From: Opisthorchis felineus | Taxonomy: Eukaryota > Platyhelminthes > Trematoda > Opisthorchiida > Opisthorchiidae | Assembly (NCBI GenBank): GCA_004794785.1 | Contig: SJOL01004811.1 | Location: forward strand, 109,341-173,340 | Direction: 5' to 3' | Length of the DNA: 64,000 bases | Part shown: in pieces, positions 1 through 12,275 of the stretch | Numbering within the stretch: the first letter of the stretch is position 1 | Layout: each line of letters starts with the position of its first letter | Made by a program: the position numbers and the translations under genes | Notes under the pieces: generated by a model | Databases searched by the model: none | The model's input: only the letters and a program-made list of their open reading frames with translations | What the model was told of the DNA's origin: nothing

Positions 1-297
1 AACCGGCGTCAAAGTAAAGCGACAAAACACGGGTGCTTGTGGCTTACGGACTCCCTTAAAAGGTTTGCACTTGCTGGAATGAAACTAAGATAAACATCAG
101 CCAGAAAACAGCTGAACCATTCCTACCTACCAAATGTTCTTTACGCCGCTAGCAGGCGAAATGCTACTTAAAAGACAGAAACACTTATTCCAACAATGCA
201 TTTTTTACAAGAACTTATGTTTGCTGCGTGCAGGCTCTACTACTTTCTGTTTAAAGGAGAGTCATACACTGATCTTAAGTAGACTTCTATCAGCAAT

Positions 298-1990
298 CGA
301 TCAACACAGGACGCCTGAAATAGCGATTCTTTTCAAAAACTTGTTTCAAGGTAAATGTAGTGAATTCGGCCAGGTTGAAACCCAGCTTGATTCTCACGAG
401 TTCATCTTTCCCAATCGAATCAACATAAGCAAAATGACACCAGAGCATAACTTGGATGCTATGACTACCAGGCTGATGCAGCGGTGGTTTTCGAATGACG
501 TTCTTACACCCCTGTTAGAGTGTGGGATCACGGTAAGTGTACACCATACCACTTGTGTTCTCTTCTCCCTTCACATATACGTGCTAAGGTCACCATACTC
601 TTTACCAGCGCTTCATCTTTCGAAAACCCTGGGTGCGGACAATCCGTGCCGGGTGCCTTTTTCGCGTTGGAGGACTGATAGGTTAAGCTGGATTTCTGTT
701 GATGAGGACAAGCTGGTGTCGGTGTTCCATTCAGGCTAGTTGGGTTCCTCCAGAGGTTGTGCTGAAGAAAACTGGTTGAAATGTTCTTTAAAGCTTTCAG
801 TACGTTGTTCACTATGACCATCCTGCCAGTCAATTGCCGTTTCAACTATTTCGCAAATAACTTAGCTGATACCTGTCTTCTCTTGGTAACTTGCTAGAAT
901 AGGCTGAAATAGTGTGTGGCTTTGTTGAGTGCAGCAAAAGCCTTCTCCACCTCTTGGGCTTTGGTGAGCAGCCAGTGTCATCTATCTTTCTTCAACTTGA
1001 TTATCCTACGTTTGAGGAATCTGCATGCGCCATCGTGGTCGCTTGTTGCTGGTATGGCTTTTCTGACTGCAGTAAGATGCACTGAAATTGACGATATCCA
1101 GTGTTCATTTGGTCTGGTCGGGTAGCTTAGACAAACAGTTTTAAATGCCTACAGAATGATTTCTTTAACTCTTTTTCATCCATTCTTCCACCATTCTTGT
1201 CAGCGCGGCTGTGAGTCCCCAGCAGCTTTCTAGCCAGATCACCTCCATATTCCTGAGCTACTGAAACTCGCCGAAGTTCATGAATGGAGTGATTCAGTTC
1301 AGTGCTGACGGAAAGAGAAATGCTGACCGGGCCCGCACAGTAGCATGATTGGAGTCAAGTTGCCTACCTCAGAAGGTATGGCAATCTTTAACTCAGGATC
1401 TCCATCGGTAACTGGCATCAACATGATGCAACGGAGTCCATGACTGCCTTGTGGTTAGTGGCCCTTAAGTAATTCGGCGTGGGTGCTCTTGCTGAAAGTT
1501 CGTACTGATCAAGCGGTGTTCAGCACACAACTGAAGAAGTCGATCTTCATCATCCGCACACTAAGCACCGAATCCAAACTTACCACCTAACCGTATTTCT
1601 CTCGGACTTGGTCGGCCTACCTGGGGCTCATATCACCTGCGAGGACAACCATATCAGTTTCCTTTCTGACCCAGGCAGTCAAGATAAATCTCGATAAAAC
1701 GGACTTCTCTCAGCTTCAGAACTCCTGTTCGTCGTGGCGTTTGCTGATGCAAAAAATAAGCACCATTTACCATACCCAACTGAAGTAAAGCGCGTTCAGT
1801 CATGGAGGTGAATTCAACTCCCATACCATAGATACCGACATCCACTGCGTCAGGATCGCCGGATACCCGAATAGTGAAGTGTGAAACATTCGACGTAGTC
1901 CTTAGTGGCTTGAGGTGCACCACCAAAGTGGGGCTTTGTATGTGTTTTCGGAGATAAACATACACCAACAACTAGGGGAAGCAAGGTTTC
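298..1990 (-). mobile_element. Degenerate LINE (non-LTR retrotransposon): endonuclease plus reverse transcriptase, broken
   Basis: Read on the minus strand across several frames this is a LINE ORF2. The 5' part (about 1,971 to 1,300) matches the apurinic-type endonuclease fold used for target nicking: FTIRVSGDPDAVDVG, then VVLAGD (catalytic-domain GDxN region, N replaced), FGFGA..CADDEDRLLQLCAEH, and near 1,395-1,446 a WT..HH..SYRWRS block that corresponds to the usual W-T-x-I-D-H motif. The 3' part (about 740 to 298) is the start of the reverse transcriptase: PEW.TDT..S..EIQLNLS, a worn K.PGPDGL-like block, then ENHRCISLVVIASKL (family NHRGISL..IASK) and IKLGFNLAEFTTFTLKQVFE (family QAGFRPGRG..D.I.TLRQV.E). 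Stops and frameshifts are frequent, so it is dead. The catalytic YADD part of RT is absent. Recognition is from remembered family motifs; the clade (RTE or CR1 type) is not resolved. Confidence 0.85.
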
Positions 1991-2510
1991 AGCAGGTGAT
2001 GCCTGTTATTTAATTTGATATAGAATACAGGCATTTAATACTGAACATTTGTCAGGTCTGCGGAGTTTAGTAAGAGTTTATTTTGGTTTATTTTGGTAAG
2101 CGATTTATTAGATACGGAACAGTGGTAAAGGGATTGGCAGATGGATTGGCCAAAGTTCATCTGTTGATTGATGGGGAGGGGTACTGGCAAGGACCAGTGA
2201 AGATGAAGGGTCTTGGTACTTAGCCTCTGACTCACAAGTCTGAGTCGCAAGCCAGCAGTTTTCATGATTTTCTTGAGGGACCCTTCCAGGAGCCAGTGAC
2301 TCAAAAGCCTGACTCGCTTGGTTGCCTGTGGATTTCCCGACCCGTGAATGCCGAGAGTAGGGCATATAAGCCTGGTTTCTAATGAGGCCGAGAACAAGAG
2401 GAGGACCATACCCTTTGGGCTTTAGAGTTGTTTGACCATGTCGAATAAGACGCCGATGGTCACCGGTGATTGCAGCGTGCGGGTTTTTGGGCGATCTTTT
2501 CCAATCCACC
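1991..2510 (-). other. Possible 5' leader of the LINE
   Basis: This stretch lies directly upstream of the endonuclease part on the minus strand. It holds two overlapping minus-strand open frames of 124 and 133 codons without recognisable motifs. Placement makes the LINE's 5' region the simplest reading, but no sequence motif proves it. Confidence 0.25.
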
Positions 2511-3483
2511 CTTTCTCGGGAAAATGCAGCATCACTGCTTCTATAAATACAGCTTACTGATCGCCTGAAGAAAGCAGCTTACTACCCTCACACTATTGTC
2601 GTAGAGGACAGTACGGCTTTGCTCCCATGCCGCCTCGTAGTACAATTTCCTGCAGTACGGGAACACCCTGTTCTTTGTTAGGCGGCCCCTTCTTGGCCTC
2701 TTCGGCATCCGTGAATCTTGAGGAACCACGTTACAGTCGGTTTATTTCACAGGAGCATTGCGCCACCGAAACCCGACAACCGAAAGCTGATAGCATCAGA
2801 CTGAGGTATGGATTTGTGACGAAGCTGCTATAATATTAACCGAACCACCAATGTCTGTTCGCTTGTGTGTGGGAATGTTGCTGGACTACATTCGGTTCCT
2901 TTGGTCATGAAGTAAAATTAAACACTATTTCCCACCGTGTTTTGGTCATATCTTAATCACTTTTTTCTTTTGTCATTACCACACTCAAGAAGTTGAGAAC
3001 GAACATTTGCGGGCACAAAGCGAGACGCGTTTTCTCTGCTCTTCTACGGTTGCTCTCAACACTTACCCAGTTCCACTTTTTGCCACAAACCCTCACTCAG
3101 TTTGACACCGTCGGCCATAGCCCGTAAGCAATAATTCACCACTGCTCGATTTCCAATTCGACGTCATACTGTCTTCTCCCGGAGTGCCCGAAAGTCTCAT
3201 TTTGTTCGCCCGTTAAAACTGCAGTAACAAATGATGATGATGATGATGGACTAGCGTTCAGCAGGGCACCTGGGATAGCCAAGTGGCCGATTCAATGCGA
3301 ATTCGGCACGAAAACTGGTAGTACTTAGACTGATTCTGTGAGGTCTTCTGACTGTATACGGTGCAAATCCCATTCTGTTCATCGAACCTTCATCTGGTTC
3401 AACCAGCTCCCAGAGCAAATCATGTTTAAGTCCCTGTTATCGAGTTAAATAGCCCCTGATTTCGTCATTCGTGGCTCATTCAT
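2511..3483. other. Unassigned stretch with ATG microsatellite
   Basis: I see no supported gene. A short trinucleotide run of ATG lies at 3,231-3,248. Remaining short open frames lack motifs and have no splice context. Confidence 0.5.
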
Positions 3484-3661
3484 GATGGCTTAGTGGTCTA
3501 AGCGCGAATTTACTGACCGAAAGGTCCGCGGTTTGGATCCGACCTCTGCATCTTGATTTCTCCTGTCTAGGCTTGGGCAGCCTGGCAGTATCCCAGTCCT
3601 CGTACATCCTTCGGGTGGAGTAACAGCTAGGCACCAAAGGGGTGCTACAGCTGACTGATTG
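3484..3661 (+). repeat. SINE family A, copy 1 (tRNA-derived head)
   Basis: The 5' end resembles a tRNA gene: A-box-like TGGCTTAGTGGTCTAAG at about 3,487 and B-box-like GGTTTGGATCC at about 3,530. The body contains TGTCTAGGCTTGGGCAGCC and ends with GGGGTGCTACAGCTGACTGATTG-like sequence. Three further copies, all reverse-oriented, lie at 25.3, 51.9 and 55.7 kb, which shows dispersal. It is a SINE and not a functional tRNA gene, because the cloverleaf is not complete and the unit runs on for about 120 bases. Confidence 0.8.
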
Positions 3662-3699
3662 CCTTTTTCCAATCATTATGAAAGCGGATTACTAGATTA

Positions 3700-3917
3700 T
3701 CTGGGTAAGTCTTCTTTCTCAGAGAAGGAAACCCCACTAAATGATGTCTTTTCTGTCTAGAATCTCCCAAATTACTTGGAACGATGATGTTTCCACTGAA
3801 CTGTCGTTTTTTATTGGTGAACTCGACAGTGACCGGTACGTATTCTGATTCTGTGAGTAGCATGTAAAAACGGGACATTATGAATACTGTTCGTGCTAAA
3901 CAGCTGATCAGAGACAC
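3700..3917 (-). other. Weak open frame beside SINE A, unassigned
   Basis: A 90-codon minus-strand frame runs through this stretch and into the SINE. The part outside the repeat (about 70 codons) has ordinary composition but no recognised motif. It could be an exon remnant or chance. Confidence 0.15.
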
Positions 3918-4007
3918 TATTCTGGGAAAAATCGTATGGCCTGTTCGGCCGCCGGCAGGTTTCTATAATTTCAGTTTCTTTTCAATGGCGGCTTTTTCCT
4001 GTCATTG

Positions 4008-4105
4008 AAGCCAGTCTATGATGAAAAGACGAGAAGCACCGTATAGCTGTTTCATCTTTGCTGAAAATCATTAGCACTACGCATCTCACGAAACTTACGA
4101 AACCC
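4008..4105 (-). repeat. SINE family B fragment, reverse orientation
   Basis: The minus-strand reading contains the family B 3' body (GATGCGTAGTGCTAATG..., GATGAAACAGCTATACGG..., TTCATCATAGACTG), which also occurs at 6.0, 25.0 and 43.5 kb. The tRNA-like head is missing here. It stands head-to-head with the next, forward copy. Confidence 0.7.
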
Positions 4106-4130
4106 CAAGCTAGCACTTATCACTTTCTGA

Positions 4131-4320
4131 TCAGCCGCCCGTGGCCAAACGGTTAAGTATTCTACCACTGGTCTGAAGGTTGCGGGTTCAAAACTCTCGA
4201 GTTTCATGAGGTAGGCACTGCTTGTGATTCACTGCTGGCTTCACCGACAGGACGAAGCCTCTATTGAAAATGACCATATCTCCTCACACCATTTACATCA
4301 ATTTTGGTTGCCTGATTTTG
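4131..4320 (+). repeat. SINE family B, forward copy
   Basis: The tRNA-like head reads GCCGCCCGTGGCCAAACGG with A-box TGGCCAAACGGTTAAG and B-box GGTTGCGGGTTCAAAAC, followed by the family body (CATGAGGTAGGCACTGCTTG...). Related copies lie at 6.0 (reverse), 12.1, 25.0 (reverse, partial) and 43.4 kb. Confidence 0.8.
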
Positions 4321-5994
4321 CCACTAGAGCCTTGCCTCGACCGTGCCAAATGAGGTGATATGTATTTTGTACTGCACTCCCTCAGATGTAACAAAGTAGG
4401 TACGCTATGAGACTAAACTAATTATTTCCAATTAGGTACTAAATATGCACATGATCGATCGACACACTACAGTTAACAATGTAAGCTAGACTTTCATACT
4501 GGGAAGTTCTAGGTATAGATCGTCCGACATGTTGAACTTATCTGTCCTTCAGGGCCTTATCCAGCGTTCGAACTTTTTCGTTCAGGGACCAGTTGACACA
4601 GACCTGTGTGTTAGACCCATGTGTCTGCCAAGTTCGATTATCTAGACAGACTTCGTCACCAACTTCACGCAAACCCTTTGGAAATGCGCCATTAGGTCGA
4701 ATGATGAAAACTCTCGCAGTAAATTGGGTCGGAACAATCTATTGACGCTGTAGAAGGAGTTAATTTGACATGTCAGTCGTTTTCTTGTCCCGAAATAGAG
4801 TAAAAAATTAATTTATCCGTTTGGATATGGTTACAAATCATCTCAGAAAATTCCCGTGAACTTTCCTGTGCTTGTTCTATGTAAGCCTCCGGTAGATATT
4901 GAGCTTTGGTTGGGAAAAGATTGTTTTTGTACTGTAAAAGAGGGGCCTGTGGTAGCTGAGGCATTTCCTCCATAAAAAACGCTTCTAACTTTCCGGGAAA
5001 ATGTCAGAATCCGATTGAATTTCATTACTTTTATTTACTTGGTATATTATTTCAATCCAATGTAGTTTTTATTTCACTCGACTCAACCCACTTCGTTGTC
5101 TCAATAAGGCTATCAAGAATAGGAGCGGTTGAAGCAAACAATATTTCCCTCTCTCTCTCCTGCACTCTCCTGCCTCTTCACAAACCCTCTGACCTTTTAG
5201 AAACTTTGGTCGATTGGTTCATTGCAAAACGGTCAACTTGTTTCCCAGAACACTGTGAAAACAAGAAGGAGTTGCAGAATTTATAGTGACTTGCTAAGCC
5301 CCAACAGGGACTTTCACTGTCCAAACGGAATGTCCTCTTATGAATCTCCCCAAAAATGGGTCACCTGAAAGGCGCACATTCAAAAGCAATGTGCGCTCAA
5401 GAGAAATATCCTGGTATGGATGGAGCTTCAAAGCCGAATAATGCTCTATCTTTACAGGAGGAGGGGCTGGAACATTTGGTTAGAGCAGCAGAAGCAGTAG
5501 CGGCATTTTTCACCTAGTATTCCACTCACAGACATATCAAGCAGTGAAAGCCCTCGCCAAGAAAACCGGTCTAAAAATCCAGGTGTTTGAACCAAACTGT
5601 CTGGAAAATCACTGAACTATCCAAGACGATGGTCCTTGAATTGCGATGCTAAATAGAAAAATGAAATGTTTTCCATGGTGCTTTTATCACACACCGCATG
5701 AATTAGTTCATTTGTCAGAAGTAGGTACTATTCCGGCACGAATCAGTTCATGTATACCAAAGCAACCGATCTTCCTCCAAAAAACAGGGGTTACAAGACA
5801 AATTGGCTTATCAGGAGGGCAATAGTTGTGGGGACATTGTACTTCATCTACATCGTTGTCAGAAAATTAGTAACAAAATTCTGCACATAAGATTTGAAAC
5901 CCTATGGGAAGTTCCAGCTGAAATATTTGTTGTTTACCCACCCTATGTCTAGTGACACAAACATTGTCCTCTTTTTTAATGCAGATTTCGTTCT
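4321..5994. other. Unassigned, no supported gene
   Basis: Only short open frames without motifs are seen. A CT-rich run lies at about 5,148-5,160. I see no repeat match to the rest of the window. Confidence 0.5.
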
Positions 5995-6160
5995 GTAAGT
6001 GAAGTCTATCTATGCTAAAGAGCTGGGGAAGCACTCTATGGCTGTTTCAACCTTATTGGGATAAGTCAGTAGTGGGAATCCCACGAAACCCCACGGGGTC
6101 TCGAACCCATGACCCCTCAGCCAGTAATTTGAACACATAACCATTCGGTCACCCTAGTAA
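5995..6160 (-). repeat. SINE family B, reverse copy
   Basis: On the minus strand the copy starts with GGTGACCGAATGGTTATG (A-box region) and GGGTTCGAGACCCC (B-box), followed by the shared body (GATTCCCACTACTGAC, GGTTGAAACAGCCATAGAG, CTTTAGCATAGATAGACTTC). The head is the best preserved among the family B copies. Confidence 0.8.
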
Positions 6161-7164
6161 GACAAAGCTGAGGTCAAGCTGGCAGCTTATTACCGAGTGT
6201 AACGAACAGGAGCAACGCACCGTAACTGGTCATGAAACTATCTGTACTGAGGAGTCGTCACAGGTAAAGGCTGCAGCTATCCTGGAAGTTTTCCTGAATC
6301 ATGAGTTGTACAGTAATGGAAATCTTACACCTAAGCTACTCGGAGAGGTTCTAAAATGATCGCTCAGAATGTGTTGAGCAGAATGAATCAAGCTAAATTT
6401 CACGTGGCCGTATTAGAATGGTCTTAGTTGGAGGCTTGTGTCTTGGAATTGGAAATCATTGCGAAGGAGATCAAGCGATTCAACTCAATATCCACGTCTC
6501 CGGGAAGGATCAACTTCAGGTGGGGCGACTAAATGGAAAATGAGAGCACTGTGTCAATAAGAATGACCTCCATCTCTGTGAACGCCTGGAGCGCAGAGGT
6601 CTCATTTAAGCCACACCCTCCTCAATAATAACCGTTATTCTTTTATTCTTTTTACCGGACAGCATGAGCTGTTATTCATGCCGTCGCTTGTGCAAGAAGT
6701 AAAATCATCTGAAGAATGTGACCGAAGCATTTAAACTCGACCGGTACGTTTCTCAACAAGGGGGTAGTGATATCCGGGAGAGAAAAACTTCTGGTCAGGT
6801 CATTGGATAACAGAAGCAAGTCAAAGTGAACTCATAGAAACACAAGAGGTGAATATTTAGCGGTTGCTAGACAACCGAGATGATCCAAATGACAACAGCA
6901 AAGCATGTTTTTAACGCAGAAGAAGGTCTTTGAGGCCACGGATGATAGCCAATTGTCAAAATATGGTGGACGGTCGAAAATTTACTCTTCTAGTACATCA
7001 GCATATGCACAGATAGAAGCTTGTACCTGAAGGAGATGAAATTGCTCTGTATATAGGTGTACATCGGCTCAGATATTCGCAACAAACCACTCTTTTTCTC
7101 TAGACTACACATGGCGGAGTCGAATGCATTTTTCCAAACATTTGATCCCAATATTATAATCGCA
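6161..7164. other. Unassigned, no supported gene
   Basis: Nothing recognisable was found; all open frames are short and stop-rich. Confidence 0.5.
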
Positions 7165-7415
7165 CGGCGCCGCCGCGGAGCCTAATCGAATCACTCAGGC
7201 ATGAGAACGTTCGCATGTGCAGAAGCGAAAATTCATGTGTCCAGCGTGCACTAGTGCGAACACGATCACCTTGCATGCCGGAAATCCCGAGTTCAGATTC
7301 CCACACAGCCAAGGATACTCTCCGCTGATAAGCTCCAATAAAAGCGGAACCCGAGTCCATGAATTCCTCTTCCTTTGGTGTGGACTCACCAGAATAATTA
7401 TGCCGGAACATAAGA
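7165..7415 (+). repeat. SINE family C, copy 1 (decayed tRNA-like head)
   Basis: The segment aligns by eye with 31,320-31,540. Both contain a B-box-like GAGTTCA block, then CTCTGATAAGAGC-type sequence (here TCCGCTGATAAGCTCC), CGAGTCC and the shared end CTTTGGTGTGGACTCACC. Overlapping open frames on both strands here are by-products of the repeat. Confidence 0.7.
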
Positions 7416-10400
7416 ACTGTTCAAACGAGAGTGATGTGGATGTGAACTAAAGAACAGCTCTCTTAAAAGGGTATCACCTTGTGCTCTGCCAAAGGAATAC
7501 GGCATCCAGTAGTCATTGACTGTCCTACATTAGGCGACCTTTATAGGGCACAGTCGTTTGAGATTTATTATTAACTAGAGATTCAGGCGAAATTCAGCTG
7601 AGTCAGCATCTAGTTGGTTTGCAAGTTAGCATATATACGTCCACTTAGTTAATGATCGGTATTCAAGTAGGAACTCAGAGTGATGGACATTCGAGAGCTG
7701 CGCCTAGATGATGGGCCACAAAAGGCGCAAAACCGGCAGGGGATTATCATCAACAATCTAATATAAGTAGTGCTGGGTCATTCCGAAAAAAGATGAAGTG
7801 GAATTTATGCATAAGATTCATTTGAGGAAGGCCAGCAGTGCAGAATTCAGCTGCGATTCATCTCAGTTTCCCATGGCCAAAAACTGAGCCATCAGCGGGT
7901 TTATCAGAAATACTGGCACTGTTTCATCCGAGAAGAGAGTGTTTATTGGTCAGCGCCCTGAGTAAGGGTGTTACAATGCGCTGGTTCAAGACAACACACC
8001 CGAAGTCGAAATCTGTTCCGTGTAAGTTGCACAAAATCGTTTGCCTTTTTGGGATCTTTCAAGCTAGCAGTACTCATGCTTCACCGAAAGATTCGTTAGG
8101 GGCTTAGCCTTCCTCTCTTGTTCCTATGGTGATCTCGAACAAATAATTTGTAGAACACCCCCAGTAGATTTAGGGAATAAGCATTTCCAAGTACACCCTC
8201 TTTTGGTTATCTGAGATTTGGATTTAGTTAGGTGCGTACTGAGTAGGATCTGACATTTACAAATAACAGCTGCATCGCAAATCTCTCCATATCTCTGACC
8301 CACAAAGACACAACCTTGATCTGTTTCTGAGAGGTACTAGGAAGTCGGGGTAGCCGTCGGTGAAATCCCCGTGCTGTGGTGTGGGTGTGTGAACTGCATC
8401 CAGCCACAAAGTGATAACCGTTTTTCCGGTTCCAGCTGAGTGGAACTCGATTCTTTTCACCCCATTGCGCGCGAGCTATGGTCAGACTTATCAATGAAGC
8501 TGCCAAGCGTTCGTAAGGTCATGGCATCTGCTTGTAACGGTAGAGTTTTCCGATCGATTACTAGAAAATGTCATTATTGTGAGAAAAAAGGGTTGTAGCA
8601 AATTTCAATTGCGATGTTTCTATGGAATGTCCCCTAGAAGGAGGTTTCTTATGCACAGGGAGAATGTACTCATAATGCAAAGTGGGAATCGCCGAAGCCA
8701 TTTTTCTCACTGAGGTGATTCTTAAACGAAAATTCATCACCACATGGAAGTGTCCTTATTAAAAAACGCGGTCAGCAGTCCACTTTCAGTCAGATGCACC
8801 TCCTTGTCAACTTATTAACGTTTATGAGCACAGTTCCACTACTGAAGGTTACCTGACTACTATACTTTCCGCCGTCCTTGCGCTGAGGACTAAGTTTTGG
8901 CTACGCATACTGTCAATCTTGTTTTCGGGATTTTTGCTAGCAGGCAAAAGTCCATTGCATTCGTTTGGAATCCTAATGTTAGTTAAGGTCATCATATCCA
9001 GGAATTCGCACCACTGAGATTGGGATAATTGACGGTTGTTCCTCTATCAACACTCATTTACCCCGCTTTAATTTTTACATATATTTCGGTTCAAAACAAA
9101 TTAGACCATGAAGTTATCGACAAAAACTTTAGTCCACTTGTTGGCAGATCAATTCATTCAAGGTAAAGTTGGCAAAAAGTTGAATAAGTAATCGGGACGC
9201 AGTGCAAAATCACAGTTCGCCTGTTGATTCCGGTGTCCAGCTGAGAACTTAGGAGTTAAAAATTCCCTAATCTGTTTGTCACACTGTTCTAATGTGCCTC
9301 GTTTATAAAAGGCCTCACGGACTACCTAGGGGGAGTACTTTTCCAACTGAACCATTATTAACTTACGTTCCATTGGATCAAACCTCAAACGAAAGGTGAT
9401 ATATATTGCCCCAGTTGTGGAAGCCGATGAGAACTACCAAAATACAATGCATTCCATGATTTTGTTGGTCTTAAGGATCGGATAATTTGGCATCGAGCAA
9501 TTTGTTTGGGTAATTATCAATCTGCCTGGAGGCAATGAACTCATTATAAATCAACCAGGGTGTGGGGATTCAGACCAAACCACCCATAGTGGTTTAAACG
9601 GGAACGATGTAAGTTAGAGGGAAAAACGCAAGACACGAATGGACTGTCATCTCAGATTCATTTTTTTATTTGTGCAGCAACTACTTGTCCATGTACTCTT
9701 GCACCTGCCTTGTACACAGGGTCGGAGCAAACAAACATAAAACCGGTGAAAACAACCCACAATAAACATCTACCTTATACCTCTGTGCACATGCTACGGA
9801 ATTTTACTCACATTGATGGTTTTTATCCGAACCTCATTTTCATTGATTGTATGAAGCCTGACACTTTTATACGGAAAAATCGGCGAAATACTGCAAGTCA
9901 TTCGGCCTTGTAAACACAGCTGGGCCTGTATTTTAACCACCAAATACTTATACATCCGTCAGCTCCTGAAGATGAACCAATATCAGCGTAAACATGCTGT
10001 TGCAGCAGAAGCGACGCCTAAACTACCCATTGGTGGGGCGCTACCATTTGTTGTGGTTATGTGGGTATCCTTAACCAGGATTCACTTTCTCTAACCTCCT
10101 CTCATATACGAAGATCGTGAGAGTCAAATGTTTCCTGCGTCCACTGTACGACCCCTATTTTAAAGGGACCGAATTTCCTAACATTTCAGGTTTTATTACG
10201 TAAAATGCATACTGTATCGTTCGGCATACATACATCAGATATTTCGGGAAACTTGTGTTCATAAAGCTCGCTGGACTCTCTCAGGGAGGCGCATGGTATA
10301 TACAGAACCATGCAAGTCCAAGGCGGCGCAGATAAAGTATACAATCATTTAATAGTTCAAAAGAAAAGAAATTCAACTCGATCATATAATCAACGCTGTA

Positions 10401-10484
10401 TTCGGACTGATTTTAACAGAAAAACTCGCTTCTCTGGAAAGAGTTCTCTGGTCCTGAAGAAACTGTTCACGTGCCACGGTAACC
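7416..10484. other. Unassigned 3-kb stretch
   Basis: Several open frames of 60-92 codons occur on both strands. None has motifs, good splice context or a counterpart elsewhere in the window. No repeat was recognised. Confidence 0.45.
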
Positions 10485-10913
10485 TTAAACGAAATAGGGT
10501 TCCATGTTAGAGACAGTCTCTGATTTGAGCAATATAACCCAGAAAGAAACTTTGCCTCTGGCTTGATTGCTGGAAGCGTTTATATTTTCAATGCAGAACT
10601 TGTTGGCAATAAGAACTTTTCTGCTGCTTTCGGTTTCCAACTTGCAGTAAACCCGTCGGTAATTTGAAAAACACGTTGATCCATCACAAAAGCTGAACAC
10701 GAAATTTAAGTCCAGATTTTGATTGAACGATACAGCTTTCTGACTTATGTGTGCCGATGTCCTTTTACTGTCAAACACCGGTACATGATTGTACCCTGAG
10801 TAACTGAATGACAAGTCTTTGGACTGACCTGTATCCACTCCGATTATAGACCATGTCGGAAGACCATAAACAACCACCAAAACCAATGTGTGGCAAAACT
10901 GGAACATATCCAC
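10485..10913 (-). CDS. Unrecognised possible secreted protein (142 codons)
   Basis: The single open frame begins with MDMFQFCHTLVLVVVYGLP, a short polar start followed by a hydrophobic run that looks like a signal peptide, and ends at a stop after 142 residues. The mature part is polar. It has four cysteines in the central and C-terminal part (FCDG, STCF, VYCK, KFCIE), a pattern that suits an extracellular, disulfide-bonded protein, and one possible N-glycosylation site (NAS) near residue 108. I do not recognise the family. No promoter or polyadenylation signal is convincing, and it may be one exon of a longer gene (a donor-like GGTCAGT lies near codon 27). Chance is not excluded at this length. 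Confidence 0.35.
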   Translation of the reverse strand: MDMFQFCHTLVLVVVYGLPTWSIIGVDTGQSKDLSFSYSGYNHVPVFDSKRTSAHISQKAVSFNQNLDLNFVFSFCDGSTCFSNYRRVYCKLETESSRKVLIANKFCIENINASSNQARGKVSFWVILLKSETVSNMEPYFV

Positions 10914-11059
10914 CGGCCCAAGATATATACTAGCAAACGGATATAAAGCGACATCCGATTTCTGAAATTCAGTACCTCCGAATACTGGCAGCCGACATTA
11001 TCCAAATGAAAACCGCGAAAATTTTTCCAGTAAATCGGCAAACTAATTTTCCCCATTGT

Positions 11060-11916
11060 TCGCAGGGAAACATACTTTGAAGTAAAAAACGACTTGGTTT
11101 CTAAAAGGGAAGAGTGACTTTCTGCCTGAATAACTCACTGAAATACCATGAAGAGCTAATATTCAGTCTGGTAATGTCATACTTCTGTAGTAACAAAATA
11201 AATGCCGTTAGTATGGTGGAAAAAATCTATTAACCGCACAAACTATCTTGATTTTTTTCACTTTCACTCGGCTGACACATCTCCGTTGATTCACGGTTTT
11301 CATTTCAATTGATAGTCAGAGTACTGGCTAAACAATACGAGAGAGAGAGACGGATTCAATGGGGTGAAAAATGAACACACTATAGGATCATTCTCCCTAA
11401 TGGGGCACTACTAATTAGATGGCTGAAATCCCTTAGGCATATTTATTTGCAAATGGGTGTCTACCTTCACACAAGTCAGATGCGGTGTCGACCTCAAAAG
11501 TATGGTTGAGATAAGCTTGAGGACTGGGCCTCAAAATAGGGCAATACCGGTAGTCAGCTGCCTCAGAGGGGCCTGGTGGGAAGGAAACCAGTTAGGTATT
11601 TTGAACATCGTCTCGAGAAAAACATAAGGCTATTCCTGTACAGCAAAATCGTTTGAACAATGTTATAAGCGAGAGATTCAGGTGACTCTCTCATTAGCAC
11701 CAACCTGCCTTGTAAATGAGTGTTCTCCTCCACATCCGAAAACAATCGGTGTTATCTCCTGGTCACTGAACAGCAGCCCTTCGTTAAACATTTTGACAAA
11801 AATAAATGATGTGTGAATTTCGTACCCTACCCGAGTGGTGTCCTCGAGCTATCTTCGACAACGAATAGCTTATCCTCAGTGTTTATTTTTAGAAAGAGGT
11901 AACTATGTGAGCAAGT
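11060..11916. other. Unassigned; GA run and two CAAATGAGTGT-like motifs
   Basis: A short GA run lies at 11,340-11,352. TTTGCAAATGGGTGT at 11,446-11,460 and TTGTAAATGAGTGTT at 11,710-11,724 resemble a short sequence repeated elsewhere (see findings). No gene is supported. Confidence 0.4.
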
Positions 11917-11976
11917 AATACTACCAACAAACTATAAGTAGCTCAGAAAGAATGATAATTCACAGGACGATTGGAC
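11917..11976 (+). repeat. Dispersed repeat F, copy 1
   Basis: AATACTACCA followed by ACTATAAGTAG and ACGATTGG aligns over about 60 bases with 16,791-16,848 in the same orientation. The family was not identified. Confidence 0.5.
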
Positions 11977-12079
11977 TTCCATTTCAGGAGAAAGTGAACA
12001 CATGATCACTTGATGTGAATGGTGTGACTGAAGGGAAGATGACTTTATATCCCTTCTATATACTTTCTAACTCACTCTG

Positions 12080-12275
12080 CTTATCAGCCGATCGTGGTTG
12101 AATTGTTTGGTTTCCGTGTATAAGCCAAAAGGTAGCAAGTTCAAGTGGTCCTGGAGGTTCGTGAGATAAGGATTGCCAATGGTTCTCATTTAGGGTGAAA
12201 CTGCTGTCCATTGCGTCCAGCTTTTTCAACGTAGACTAGCTTCACTTAGGAGACTAAACTTCAGTTGAACCGCAG
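12080..12275 (+). repeat. SINE family B, forward copy, decayed
   Basis: The head CAGCCGATCGTGGTTGAATTG and AGGTAGCAAGTTCAAG are worn A- and B-box regions. The body (GAGGTTCGTGAGATAAGG, CAACGTAGACTAGCTTCACT) matches the other family B copies. Confidence 0.7.

Noticed and set aside
134..739. 201-codon plus-strand frame with a strong acceptor (GCTGCGTGCAG at about 233) and donor (GTAAGT at 533), which looked like an internal exon
   Set aside because: The opposite strand reads as LINE reverse transcriptase (NHRCISLVVIASKL and following motifs) over the same bases, so the plus frame is an antisense shadow.
3484..3661. tRNA gene
   Set aside because: The A- and B-box regions are part of a longer dispersed unit with three other copies; no complete cloverleaf. 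The same holds for the heads of families B and C.
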